A DNA stretch of 26,204 bases from UBA6168 sp041752395 (GTDB lineage Bacteria; Bacteroidota; Bacteroidia; Chitinophagales; Saprospiraceae): assembly GCA_041752395.1 (NCBI GenBank), contig JBGSWN010000124.1, positions 1-26,204 of the forward strand, written 5' to 3'. Both the position numbers and the translations under genes were made by a program. Shown one piece after another: positions 16,644 through 24,359 of this stretch. A model generated the notes under the pieces. The model worked only from the letters and a program-made list of their open reading frames with translations, did not search any database and was not told where the DNA came from. The stretch's first letter is position 1; each line of letters begins with the position of its first letter.

Positions 16644-17737
16644 AGCGAATCATTTGCACTGTCAGCAATGACTTGACCTTCGACCAGCGGATGATTCGCA
16701 TTTGCAGCAGCTTGGCTGGGGCAGGTTACGAGGTGCTTTTGGTAGGGCGAGAACTTCCGACAAGCCGCCCAATTTCAGCCCAACCATTTGAACAAAAACG
16801 GCTAAAACTGTGGTTCAAAAATGGCAAGTTTTTCTACCTCGAATTGAACTTCCGGCTGCTGTTTTCCCTGCTGTTTTCAAAATTCGACATCATCTATGCG
16901 GTGGATTTGGACACGCTACTGCCCGGTAGGCTTGTGGCAGCTTTGCGCAGCAAAAAAATAGTCTTCGATGCCCATGAATACTTTACCGAATTGCCAGAAC
17001 TGATGGAAAGGCCAGTAACCAAAGGCGTTTGGGAGTTAGCTGCAAGGCTTGCAATTCCTGGTCTGTGCAACGCCATCACGGTTTGTGCAAGTTTGGCCGA
17101 AATTTTTGAGGAGCGTTATGGCGTCCATTTTGAAGTAATTCGGAATGTGCCAATGCCAAGGGCTATTCCTGAACGAAGTCCAAATTCAAAAACTCCGTTC
17201 ATCCTGATTTACCAAGGTGCACTGAACGATGGGCGAGGCTTGGAGGAAAGCATTTTGGCCATGAAAAAATTGGCCGACGCAGAACTTTGGATTTGCGGAG
17301 AAGGTGATTTGTCAACTCACTTGCGGGATATGGTACATAAAAACGACTTGTCAAATTCGGTGAAATTCCTCGGTCAAGTGCCGCCGGACGAACTTGCAAA
17401 ACTCACCGCCAAAGCCGATTTGGGACTTAACGTGCTGAAAAACAAGGGCTTAAACTACTACTATTCGCTTGCCAACAAAGCCTTTGATTACGTGCAGGCA
17501 GGTTTGCCTTCCTTGAACATGGCCTTTCCTGAATATATTCGCCTCAACCAGGAATTTGAAGTTTTCCATTTAATTGAAAAACTAGACCCTGCAGCCATTG
17601 CTGCCGCAGTGACCCATTTGCGAAGCGACAAAAAGGCTTATGAAACGATGACCGCAAATTGCAAAATAGCAGCTAAAACCTTGAACTGGCAGATGGAGTC
17701 CAAGCAACTGGCAACTTTTTTCGAGCATTTGACTTGA
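16640..17737 (+). CDS. glycosyltransferase, GT-B fold (family 4-like)
   Basis: The product of about 365 aa starts MKRIICTVSNDLTFDQRM. The N-terminal half carries RICSSLAGAGYEVLLVGR, DIIYAVDLDTLLPG and VFDAHEYF, typical of Bacteroidota group 1/4 glycosyltransferases. The C-terminal half contains LIYQGALNDGRGLEESI, ELWICGEGDLS and KAFDYVQAGLPSL, the nucleotide-sugar-binding region. Donor and acceptor are unknown; cell-surface polysaccharide or glycan synthesis is likely. The start at 16640 is preferred because it overlaps the recQ stop as ATGA; the in-frame ATG at 16625 would add METRK. No other glycan genes flank it, so it looks like an orphan. Confidence 0.88.
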   Translation: MKRIICTVSNDLTFDQRMIRICSSLAGAGYEVLLVGRELPTSRPISAQPFEQKRLKLWFKNGKFFYLELNFRLLFSLLFSKFDIIYAVDLDTLLPGRLVAALRSKKIVFDAHEYFTELPELMERPVTKGVWELAARLAIPGLCNAITVCASLAEIFEERYGVHFEVIRNVPMPRAIPERSPNSKTPFILIYQGALNDGRGLEESILAMKKLADAELWICGEGDLSTHLRDMVHKNDLSNSVKFLGQVPPDELAKLTAKADLGLNVLKNKGLNYYYSLANKAFDYVQAGLPSLNMAFPEYIRLNQEFEVFHLIEKLDPAAIAAAVTHLRSDKKAYETMTANCKIAAKTLNWQMESKQLATFFEHLT

Positions 17738-17770
17738 ACGGATGTTCGTCCAATGGTTCAAAGCTCTTTT
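17734..17770. terminator. possible bidirectional terminator between convergent genes
   Basis: TTGAAC (17734-17739) and GTTCAA (17756-17761) enclose a smaller GGA/TCC stem and span both stop codons. Only four T follow on the plus strand, so this is a weak candidate. Confidence 0.35.
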
Positions 17771-18198
17771 AACGTGTCCGATAATGAAGTGTCGTTGGCC
17801 TCCAATTGGGCAGGCGGGTTTGCCTTGTTCAATTCGAGTTTGAACTGAAAATTGTTGATGACCATGCTGAGTCCCATGAAGTTTGATGTAAGGGAATCAA
17901 CGGAATAGGTAATTGGTGTATCGCCCTTCTGATTGATTTGGTTATCCGAAAAACTGTACTGGTATTCCTGCTCCATGGTGGTCGGAGTAAGGTTCGTTTT
18001 CATGGTCCCAGCCTCCTGAAATTCGTAGTATGTGCCGGTCAGGGTCTCGGTTTCCTTTCCATTTCGGAAGCCCTTGGCGATTTCCCAACGGCCAATGAGG
18101 TCAGCTTTGTTCAGTTCCACTTTTTTTGGCCCATCAGGTTGACAGGACAATAAAAAACTGGTTGCTAAAAGGGCGGTGAAGGCAAAATTGGAAGACAT
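17758..18198 (-). CDS. small lipoprotein with lipocalin-like domain
   Basis: The 146-aa product starts MSSNFAFTALLATSFLLSC, a lipoprotein signal with the lipidated cysteine at residue 19. After a short linker, ADLIGRWEIAKGF and YYEFQEAGTM match the start of 'lipocalin-like' proteins of Bacteroidota, in which a GxW motif opens a small beta-barrel. The ligand is unknown. The start at 18198 is preferred over the ATG at 18267 because the signal peptide begins there. A matching promoter lies at 18305-18335. The gene converges on the glycosyltransferase. Confidence 0.8.
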   Translation of the reverse strand: MSSNFAFTALLATSFLLSCQPDGPKKVELNKADLIGRWEIAKGFRNGKETETLTGTYYEFQEAGTMKTNLTPTTMEQEYQYSFSDNQINQKGDTPITYSVDSLTSNFMGLSMVINNFQFKLELNKANPPAQLEANDTSLSDTLKEL

Positions 18199-18304
18199 CT
18201 TTTGGAGAGTTGAGCCTGGCCATTTCTGATTTGGATTTGACCGGGTGGTTGATTTTTTTTGAAACAATTAGTGAATTGCTTGCTTTCGCAAATTTTTAAT
18301 GCGG

Positions 18305-18335
18305 CAAAATTACGCAAATCCTGATATTTTACAAT
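18305..18335 (-). promoter_or_regulatory. promoter for the minus-strand lipoprotein gene
   Basis: On the minus strand ATTG, a 19-base spacer and TAATTTTG fit the -33/-7 Bacteroidota pattern. The untranslated leader would be about 100 bases. The rest of the 319-base gap (18199-18517) holds no recognisable gene. A weak TTTG (18449-18452) with TACCTTCC (18470-18477) may be a worn promoter for the kinase remnant. Confidence 0.5.
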
Positions 18336-18517
18336 CACCTCACAAAACCTCCAAGAAAGACTGATGCCAATGTAATTGGAGGGCTTTCATTCCTTTCAAT
18401 TCTTGGGACTAACCCCTTTTCTCATTGCCTAGCATGGGTTTTGCAATTTTTGAAAACTTGCCAATCTAATACCTTCCGTCAAGCATTTATGCAAAAAAAC
18501 TGAACACTGATTCATCC

Positions 18518-19885
18518 ATGCCCTTTCAGGAAAAACTTAACATACTCCTCAAGACTGGGATTTCGCCAAATCAATCCTTTACTGATAAACGGGATATTCT
18601 TTTTACCAATATGGCAGCTTTTGCACTTACAGTTGCCTCTATTTTGGTCACTATTGCTTACCTGAGCTTTGGGTTTTATTTCGGCGCTTTAATTCCAGTG
18701 CTGGTTGCACTCCTGTTAAATGTGGCTTACCCACTTCAGCGTTTGGGCTATAATTTTCTCGAAAAAATAGCGGTCTGGTGAATCCCAATGCTTGGGTCTG
18801 TAATTACCTCAGTGCTGTTTGGGATAGCCGGGAATCCCCATTTCTGCATCATCGGAATGCTGGCAACCAAAGTGCAATTTTTACTGGTCACCTACCATGT
18901 CGGCCTTTTTGTAGGGGTAGCAAGCTACATCACTTACCATCCACCTTTGATACCAGAGAACGATTCCATTGAACTTGGTTGGGCAAATTCAAGTATTTTC
19001 CTGTTGTCATTGAGTGCGCTGATTATGGAGTTCCAACGGCATAACCTCCGCTACGAAAGCAAAATAGCCCTCCTGATGGAGTCCGTAGCAGCCCATTCGG
19101 CTACTTTGGAAATACAGAAAGACCAGATTGAAAAGCAGGCGCAAGAATTGCAGTTTTCAAATCAAGTGTTGAAAAAAGAAGTACAGGAGAAAGAGGTCGC
19201 TCAGTTGCAGTTGATTACTTCCAACGAAGAGCTCAAACATTACGCCTATGTAGCCTCCCACGATTTATAAGAACCGCTGCGGACCATAGCGAGCTTTACC
19301 CAACTCATTCAACGAAGGCACAAAGAACAATTTGATGACACCTCCAATGAATACTTCCAATTTGTTGTGGACGGCGTTTCCCGCATGTCTCGACTGTTGG
19401 ATGACCTGTTGGAGTTCTCCCGTTTGAACCGTCAGTTTGATACCCAAGAAACCGACTTGAACGAACTGATATCGCTGGTAAAACATACCCTCAAACACCA
19501 AGTGGAGGTTACGGGTGACCAAATTGTCTCAACAAAACTTCCTACAATTCACTTGAATGGTCAGCAGTTTTCCCAGCTTTTTCAAAACTTGATTTCCAAC
19601 AGCTTGAAATTCAGTCGGGAGCAAGCGCCTTTGGTTCATATTGAATATCAAGAATTGGACACTGAACATCAGTTTTTTGTCAAGGTCAACGGCATTGGCA
19701 TACCTAAAGAATATCAGGAAAAAGTTTTCGTCCTATTCTAACGCCTACATAACAGGGCTAAATACGACGGCTCCGGCATCGGCCTCACCATCTGCCGAAA
19801 AGTGGTGCAAAACCACGGTGGAAGAATCTGGCTGGAGCCTTCCACTGGCCAGGGCATCGTGTTAGGTTTTTCGACCCTTTCCACA
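18518..19885 (+). pseudogene. membrane-bound sensor histidine kinase, broken by three in-frame stop codons
   Basis: One frame runs about 456 codons with no frameshift but with TGA at 18779-18781, TAA at 19268-19270 and TAA at 19739-19741. Reading through gives a membrane part (several hydrophobic helices in about codons 35-180), a coiled coil, a phospho-acceptor site YAYVASHDL-stop-EPLRTI, an N box (FSQLFQNLISNSLKFS), a G1 box and an F/G2 region (KVFVLF-stop-RLHNR, DGSGIGLTICRKVV). In related kinases the two TAA positions are usually Gln (SHDLQEPLR, FQRLH), so each fits one C-to-T change from CAA. The G1 box reads VNGIGI where DNGIGI is expected, so the ATP-binding Asp is also lost. No intact fragment contains all kinase motifs. 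Kinase similarity stops near 19885; the insertion sequence begins 31 bases further on. Confidence 0.9.
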
Positions 19886-19915
19886 GATAAAATCTGCGTG
19901 CATCAGTTAAATCTG
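19885..19915 (+). repeat. short dispersed repeat with AATCTG units, split by the insertion sequence
   Basis: AAAATCTGCG and TTAAATCTG units lie just left of the insertion sequence and continue on its right as ATTAAATCTGTTAAATCTGTG (21101-21121, interrupted here only for length). This looks like one intergenic repeat cut by the insertion. Confidence 0.6.
19907..19915. repeat. left copy of the 9-bp target-site repeat TTAAATCTG
   Basis: TTAAATCTG abuts the left inverted repeat; the right copy is at 21102-21110. A length of 8-10 bp is usual for ISAs1-type elements. The target itself is repetitive, so the exact boundary may differ by a base. Confidence 0.65.
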
Positions 19916-19916
19916 A

Positions 19917-19944
19917 AGTTTAAACGCACGAACACGTTGTTAGA
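19917..19944 (+). repeat. left terminal inverted repeat of the insertion sequence
   Basis: It begins AGTTTAAACGCACGAACACG and ends GTTAGA. It matches the reverse complement of 21073-21100 except at three positions (3, 17 and 20). Confidence 0.88.
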
Positions 19945-21039
19945 TATTTTTGAGTACTTCAAGAAGCAGGGAATCATTCCAGGCTACTTATTTTCTCATG
20001 GTCTTCAGGGAGTTTTTCCCTTTGCTTTTCAACAACGCCTATAGGGCCAATTTCCTCATTATTGCCATATTTTCTGGTGCATTTCCTTCCCTTAACCTTT
20101 GCCGGTCCTCGTTGAAAACGACATCGAGTTGCCAATGCAGCTGGTTTTCAATGCTCCAATGTTTGCGGGCGCACCTTGCAAAATATTCGGCGTTTCTCGC
20201 CCTGCTACTAATATAAAAACGGGTCTGGAAAGTGGCCTTTTCCTTACCGTTCTTAAAACTCCGTTCGGCTTCCACCATGACTACCCTTTTGCTGTCCTCC
20301 CAATTTAGGGATTCATCGATGCAGGTCAGGTCATCGCATACATAGGTTGTCCGTTTTCAATCCTTCCACCGCTATAGTCCACTTCTGAATGGACATCCAT
20401 GTGGCATTTACGTTTTCCCATCCAGTCCCGGGCCTCTTCGTACAGCCCTTTTTGGTTTTTCTTTAAGGCCAGCAGGTAATCGCCTCCGTTCGAGCGTATG
20501 AGGGCAGCCACCTTTTTATCACAGCCCATAGCATCTATGCTGACCAGGGCACCCCTGACATCAATCGCCCCTACCAGCTCTGGGATGGCCGTCTTTTCGT
20601 TGCTCTTTTTATCCGTTTTTATTTGCCCCAGGGAAACAAGGTGCTCGGATGCCCAGGCACTTACTATACAGATGGTTGCGGTCTTTTTGCCACGCTCGCC
20701 CGTTGCCCTGAGTGCTTTGCCGTCAATGTTGACCTGATGCACAGACAGTGCTTTTACCACTTCTGCGGACCGTTCACGCAGACATTTTTCAAATGGCCCG
20801 GCATTCAGGTTCTGAAAGACCCGGCGGAACGTGTCATGTGAAGGGATGCCGTTGGGAAGCGGGACAAATTGCCGTAAAAAGTCCTCTTTTTCGACACCGT
20901 ATTCAGCCATTTCCTCGAAATCATCCGCTAAGCTGAGTACGGCGCAAAAGGCTGTCACCAAAATTGAACTCAAGTAATGTGATACCTGGCTTTTCCTTCT
21001 AAAATCAGGTATGTCCTCAAATATTTCTACCAATTTCAT
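19940..21039 (-). pseudogene. ISAs1-family transposase, broken by a frameshift and two stop codons
   Basis: The N-terminal 237 codons (21039 to 20326) are open and include VNIDGKALRA and SIDAMGCDKKVAALI, which carry the first two acidic residues of the DDE triad. At about 20340 the frame is lost. Inserting one base between CAACC and TATGTATGC restores QPYVCDDLTC and then joins the fragment MVEAERSFKNG ... HWSIENQLHWQLDVVFNED (20278 to 20042), which holds the catalytic Glu. Near the end the frame is stopped by TAG (20041-20039) and TAA (19990-19988) before the family-like tail VAWNDSLLLEVLKNI and the natural TAA at 19942-19940. Restored length would be about 366 aa, normal for the family. Confidence 0.9.
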
Positions 21040-21072
21040 CCCTAAAGGTAAGCTCTTGCGCTCGCCTTCTTT

Positions 21073-21100
21073 TCTAACAATGTTTTCGTGCGTTTAACCT
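21073..21100 (-). repeat. right terminal inverted repeat of the insertion sequence
   Basis: Read on the minus strand it begins AGGTTAAACGCACGAAAACA, pairing with the left end at 25 of 28 positions. It is followed by the right target-site copy (21102-21110). Confidence 0.88.
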
Positions 21101-21146
21101 ATTAAATCTGTTAAATCTGTGTCCTATTAAAATCTCGCTCAGTCCT

Positions 21147-21199
21147 AAAGTTGACGACATTTACCGATAGCTATCGGTATCAAGTCGCCGCCCAACTTT
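21147..21199. repeat. long imperfect inverted repeat centred on TACCGATAGCTATCGGTA
   Basis: An 18-bp perfect palindrome (21162-21179) lies inside flanking arms AAAGTTG/CAACTTT and CGAC/GTCG. It ends 9 bases before the 3' end of the minus-strand methyltransferase gene (stop codon at 21208-21210), so it could end that transcript or be a dispersed REP-like element. No T-run follows on the minus strand. Confidence 0.65.
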
Positions 21200-21207
21200 C
21201 AACCAGT

Positions 21208-21840
21208 TTAATTTTTTTTCTTCGCAATATAAATAAGGTGGGTGGCACTTTCACCACCAGATTTAGGATATACCTTGCGTTTTATATCCATTATTTCAAA
21301 GCCGTTTTTAATAAAATTTTCTTCCAGAAATTCAGCTTGGTGGCAATATATGTACATCTTAAAACGCCCGTCACTGCTGGTTTCGTAGCCCGATTTTTCA
21401 TAATCATCTTCAATAGCGCTACAATATAATAGCCCACCATCATTGAGTAATTCTGCGCAATCTTTTACCAGTTTAGCAGTTTCCTCTTTTGATAAATAGG
21501 GCAAACAAAAGCCGCAAACAATCCCATCAAATTTATTGGTTAATTGGTCAATATCCTGGCTATCCATCACTTCAAAACTAGCCATTGGATTATTTTTCTT
21601 GGCCAGTTCAATCATGTTCGGTGCCATATCAGTCCCCAAGATTAGAAAGTCGGGCCGTTTTTGCAACAGGTATCGGGTTATATTCCCCGGCCCGCAGCCG
21701 ATTTCAAAGATACTGGCGTTAGGCTTTTCAATCAGCTGGATAAATGCATCGTAGGTGTCATCGTACAAATCCATATCCATGAACTTTTCTTGGTAGCTTT
21801 CGGCTAGGTTGTTCCAGACTTGAAGGGTAGGGGAGGCCAT
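21208..21840 (-). CDS. class I SAM-dependent methyltransferase
   Basis: The 210-aa product has SAM-binding motif I IFEIGCGPGNITRYLL (about 44-59), motif II region LGTDMAPNMIELAKK, and the post-motif FDGIVCGFCLPYLSKEE followed by LLNDGGLLYCSAI. This is the usual order for small-molecule class I methyltransferases of the Methyltransf_11/25 type. The substrate cannot be told. No signal peptide; cytoplasmic. It is a single minus-strand gene between the insertion sequence and the divergent beta-helix gene. The gene is intact, unlike its left neighbours. Confidence 0.9.
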   Translation of the reverse strand: MASPTLQVWNNLAESYQEKFMDMDLYDDTYDAFIQLIEKPNASIFEIGCGPGNITRYLLQKRPDFLILGTDMAPNMIELAKKNNPMASFEVMDSQDIDQLTNKFDGIVCGFCLPYLSKEETAKLVKDCAELLNDGGLLYCSAIEDDYEKSGYETSSDGRFKMYIYCHQAEFLEENFIKNGFEIMDIKRKVYPKSGGESATHLIYIAKKKN

Positions 21841-21983
21841 AACGAAGTTTTAATTGATGAAGAAAACGTTGCAATATTAGGCTTAAAAAGCAAATAATTT
21901 GATTGGTTTTCTGCCAATGAACAATAGGAAAGGGCCAAAGATTCCCAAATACAAACCCAAACCGACCATCCACAAACCCACCC

Positions 21984-22015
21984 TTGTTCCAACGATGGAA
22001 GCCGCTGCATCTTTG
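21984..22015 (+). promoter_or_regulatory. possible promoter of the second beta-helix gene
   Basis: TTG (21984-21986), a 21-base spacer and CATCTTTG (22008-22015), one base off TAnnTTTG, lie 20 bases before the ATG. Confidence 0.4.
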
Positions 22016-22034
22016 AATCAAAATTAATTGCAGC

Positions 22035-23705
22035 ATGAAGAAAATCACATTTTTTATCGCATTCATCAGCATCCTGAGTAACCTCTCGGCGGCCACTTGG
22101 TACGTCGCACCAAACGGAAACGATAACAATCCCGGTAGCCTCAGTTCGCCGTTCAAGACCATTCCGGCGGCCATCGAGGCGGCTTCGCCGGGAGATGTAA
22201 TTGAGCTGCGCAACGGCAGCTACACGTCGAATGAAATCCGGGTGACGAAAAGCAACCTGACCATCCGCAGCTATGCGGGCGAGTGGGCGGTCATCACTGC
22301 CCCGACCAACGTGGAGGATATTGCCTCCTGCATCTGGTACAATGAACCGGCGGTGACAGGCGGCACGCTGGAGCGCCTCGAAATCGTGGGTGGCTACTAC
22401 TACGGCGTCAGCTTCGAGACCAACTGGGACTGGGGTGAGCCGACCCGCAAGGGCGTGAGCAATATCACCATCCGCAATTGCAAAATCCACGACACGGGCC
22501 GGGACTGCATCAAAATCAAACCCGCCTGCAATGGCATCCAAATCATCGCTTGCGAACTGTACAACAGCGGCGTAGGTATCTCAAATTCTACTGCCAATGG
22601 CGGCCCCAACGCCGAGGGCATTGACAACGTGAACGGCGATGGCATGGTGGTGCGCAACTGCTATATCCACAATATCAGCACCTCCGGCGTCTATGTGAAA
22701 GGCGGCGTCAAGGATTGCATCATCGAGGAAAACCTGATTTACGGTGTGCAAGAAGGCGGCATTTTGATGGGTTTCTACACCGATGCCGAGTTCTTCGACC
22801 AGGACGGCACGAACCCTGCCTTCTACGAGTGCCAGTACAGCCTCGCCCGCAACAATATCGTCTATAACACGGGCGGCGCAGGCATCGGCTTTTTTGCGGC
22901 CCGCAATTGCTCGGCGTACAACAACACGGTGGTCACGGGTTCCGGCCAGTTCCATGCGCCGCTTTATTTTTCGCCCGGCGAAATTTGGATTGACGACAAT
23001 ACGACGCTTACCCCTCCAAATTTCAATGTCCAAGCCTACAACAATATTTTCTTTGATCAAAGCGGTACGGGCGACGAGGATTACACGGTTCAAATTCGGG
23101 AGGGTGGCATGTCTGGTACTAACCTGATTGACCGCAATATTTACCATAAAACCAGCGGCTCCGCCAAGTTCGATGATGGGGTAAGCTGGCCCGCCCTAAC
23201 TTTTGCCCAGTGGAAATCGCAACTAAGTTTCGATGCAAACAGTCAAGAGACTAATCCATTGATTGACAATAATTTGCACCTAAAATCCAACAGCCCTGCC
23301 ATTGATGCCGGACAGGCTTCACCCGCTGCCCGTGACTACGATGCACAGCCCCGCAGCGGCAATCCTGATATTGGTGCAGATGAGTTTGGCAACGGAAACA
23401 CGCTGCAAGTGCCTCCGCCAAACGGTACCATCGGCACAGGCGTGGATGCGGCTTTGACGGCAGCACACGATTTATTGGGTGAAATGGACGTGACGCTTTA
23501 CCCCAATCCGGCCAGCCATGAAATCCGGGTGGAAATGGCGGATATGGGCGAGGTTTTATTGACGCTATATGATAAAAATGGGCGTGCAATAAAACAAGTG
23601 AATGGTTCAAATATGGCCATAAATGGCTTGCCTTCTGGCATTTATTATTTGAGCATAAAAACCAGCATTGGCGAAGGGTTCAGACCTTTAATGGTAATTC
23701 AATAA
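22035..23705 (+). CDS. secreted right-handed parallel beta-helix protein with T9SS C-terminal domain
   Basis: The 556-aa product has a signal peptide (to about residue 19). It then carries the opening WYVAPNGNDNNPGSLSSPFKTI, typical of pectate-lyase-like beta-helix proteins of the PL6/PL9/DUF1565 type. Coils follow with N-x-I-x-x-C/N cores: NITIRNCKIHDTG, IQIIACELYNSG, MVVRNCYIHNIS, CIIEENLIYGV and SLARNNIVYNTG. The segment SPAIDAGQASPAARDYDAQPR with NPDIGADEF is a standard closing motif of these proteins. The last 80 or so residues (VTLYPNPASHEIRVEM, LYDKNGRAIKQ, GLPSGIYYLSI) form a type A T9SS sorting domain, so it is exported to the surface. Polysaccharide lyase activity is possible; no catalytic residue is assigned. 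The lipoprotein gene follows 30 bases later. Confidence 0.9.
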   Translation: MKKITFFIAFISILSNLSAATWYVAPNGNDNNPGSLSSPFKTIPAAIEAASPGDVIELRNGSYTSNEIRVTKSNLTIRSYAGEWAVITAPTNVEDIASCIWYNEPAVTGGTLERLEIVGGYYYGVSFETNWDWGEPTRKGVSNITIRNCKIHDTGRDCIKIKPACNGIQIIACELYNSGVGISNSTANGGPNAEGIDNVNGDGMVVRNCYIHNISTSGVYVKGGVKDCIIEENLIYGVQEGGILMGFYTDAEFFDQDGTNPAFYECQYSLARNNIVYNTGGAGIGFFAARNCSAYNNTVVTGSGQFHAPLYFSPGEIWIDDNTTLTPPNFNVQAYNNIFFDQSGTGDEDYTVQIREGGMSGTNLIDRNIYHKTSGSAKFDDGVSWPALTFAQWKSQLSFDANSQETNPLIDNNLHLKSNSPAIDAGQASPAARDYDAQPRSGNPDIGADEFGNGNTLQVPPPNGTIGTGVDAALTAAHDLLGEMDVTLYPNPASHEIRVEMADMGEVLLTLYDKNGRAIKQVNGSNMAINGLPSGIYYLSIKTSIGEGFRPLMVIQ

Positions 23706-23735
23706 ATCATTTTAATTCATCAAAATTTCGGTACC

Positions 23736-24269
23736 ATGCTTAATTCATTTTTAAGATTAACATCCTTCTTGACAATAGCGCTGCTCTCCACCGCATCCAT
23801 GTGCAACAAGGACGACGACAACGTCACCAATCAGCCGGAATACACCTTCCTTTTGGGATATTGGAAACTAAAGAGCGGCGCTACTTATGCCAAAAAAGCG
23901 GATGGAACCACTATCACCACAGCCACTGTAAACCCGGGCGTTGTTGCCTACGAGTTTTTTGCCGACGGAACGTTCACTAGCCACGACCTGACGGGCGGCT
24001 TTCCCCCAGAAGGCGGCACTTGGAAGCTCGAAGTCAACGCCCTCCAAAATGGTGACTTCGACAATGGCACCTTGTCCATTACCACACCGTCCACTCAATC
24101 AATGGCAGGTGAGTTTGTCGTGGATGCAGACGGTTCCATAAAATATAGCATTGAAGATATTTCAAACCTGAATGACGGTTCAAAGCCCATTTTCCTCCTT
24201 GGCACCAAGAAGTATGAGGCATATCCTTACGCCGAAAACTGGGCAACTTATGAATATCAAAAGGAATGA
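23736..24269 (+). CDS. lipocalin-like lipoprotein
   Basis: The 177-aa product starts with a lipoprotein signal (hydrophobic stretch, then STASMC with Cys23) and an acidic linker CNKDDDN that is common after the lipidated cysteine of surface lipoproteins in this phylum. FLLGYWKLKSGATY and YEFFADGTFTSHD match the lipocalin-like pattern also seen in the minus-strand lipoprotein at 17758-18198, though the two proteins are only distantly alike. The 30-base gap to the beta-helix gene suggests one transcript. Ligand and function are unknown. Confidence 0.8.
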   Translation: MLNSFLRLTSFLTIALLSTASMCNKDDDNVTNQPEYTFLLGYWKLKSGATYAKKADGTTITTATVNPGVVAYEFFADGTFTSHDLTGGFPPEGGTWKLEVNALQNGDFDNGTLSITTPSTQSMAGEFVVDADGSIKYSIEDISNLNDGSKPIFLLGTKKYEAYPYAENWATYEYQKE

Positions 24270-24295
24270 TTTTAGCGGCTTGATGAGGGTTTTTC

Positions 24296-24354
24296 AAGTT
24301 GATAAAACGCTGGTCATCAACCCTTATCTACTTTTTATCAACCTTTATCAACTT
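24296..24354 (+). promoter_or_regulatory. TTTATCAAC repeats forming alternative hairpins before the cupin gene
   Basis: AAGTTGATAAA (24296-24306) is a perfect 11-bp inverted match to TTTATCAACTT (24344-24354), and its part GTTGATAAAA also pairs with TTTTATCAAC (24333-24342). The two partners exclude each other. The nearer-to-start arm ends 5 bases before the ATG, so that pairing would cover the ribosome-loading region. Confidence 0.5.
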
Positions 24355-24359
24355 AAAAT

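Larger units (their letters stand above)
19916..21101 (-). mobile_element. ISAs1-family insertion sequence, degenerate, about 1.19 kb
   Basis: Terminal inverted repeats of 28 bp (19917-19944 and 21073-21100) match at 25 positions, and a 9-bp direct repeat flanks the element. One transposase gene on the minus strand fills it, with its stop codon inside the left inverted repeat. The family call rests on the transposase motifs (DDE domain of the ISAs1/H-repeat group). The transposase is broken, so the copy should not move by itself, though the ends could still be acted on by an intact relative elsewhere in the genome. Confidence 0.9.

Noticed and set aside
18518..20044. Stop-codon reassignment (TAA/TAG read as Gln) in this organism
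   Set aside because: Many intact genes nearby end at TAA or TAG exactly at their family ends (FKBP, M43, M28), and the kinase also lost a catalytic residue.
22581..23147. 188-codon minus-strand open frame within the beta-helix gene (and a similar one at 21804-22541)
   Set aside because: The frames mirror the third-codon-position composition of the plus gene; the second even overlaps the start of the methyltransferase gene and has no domain signature.
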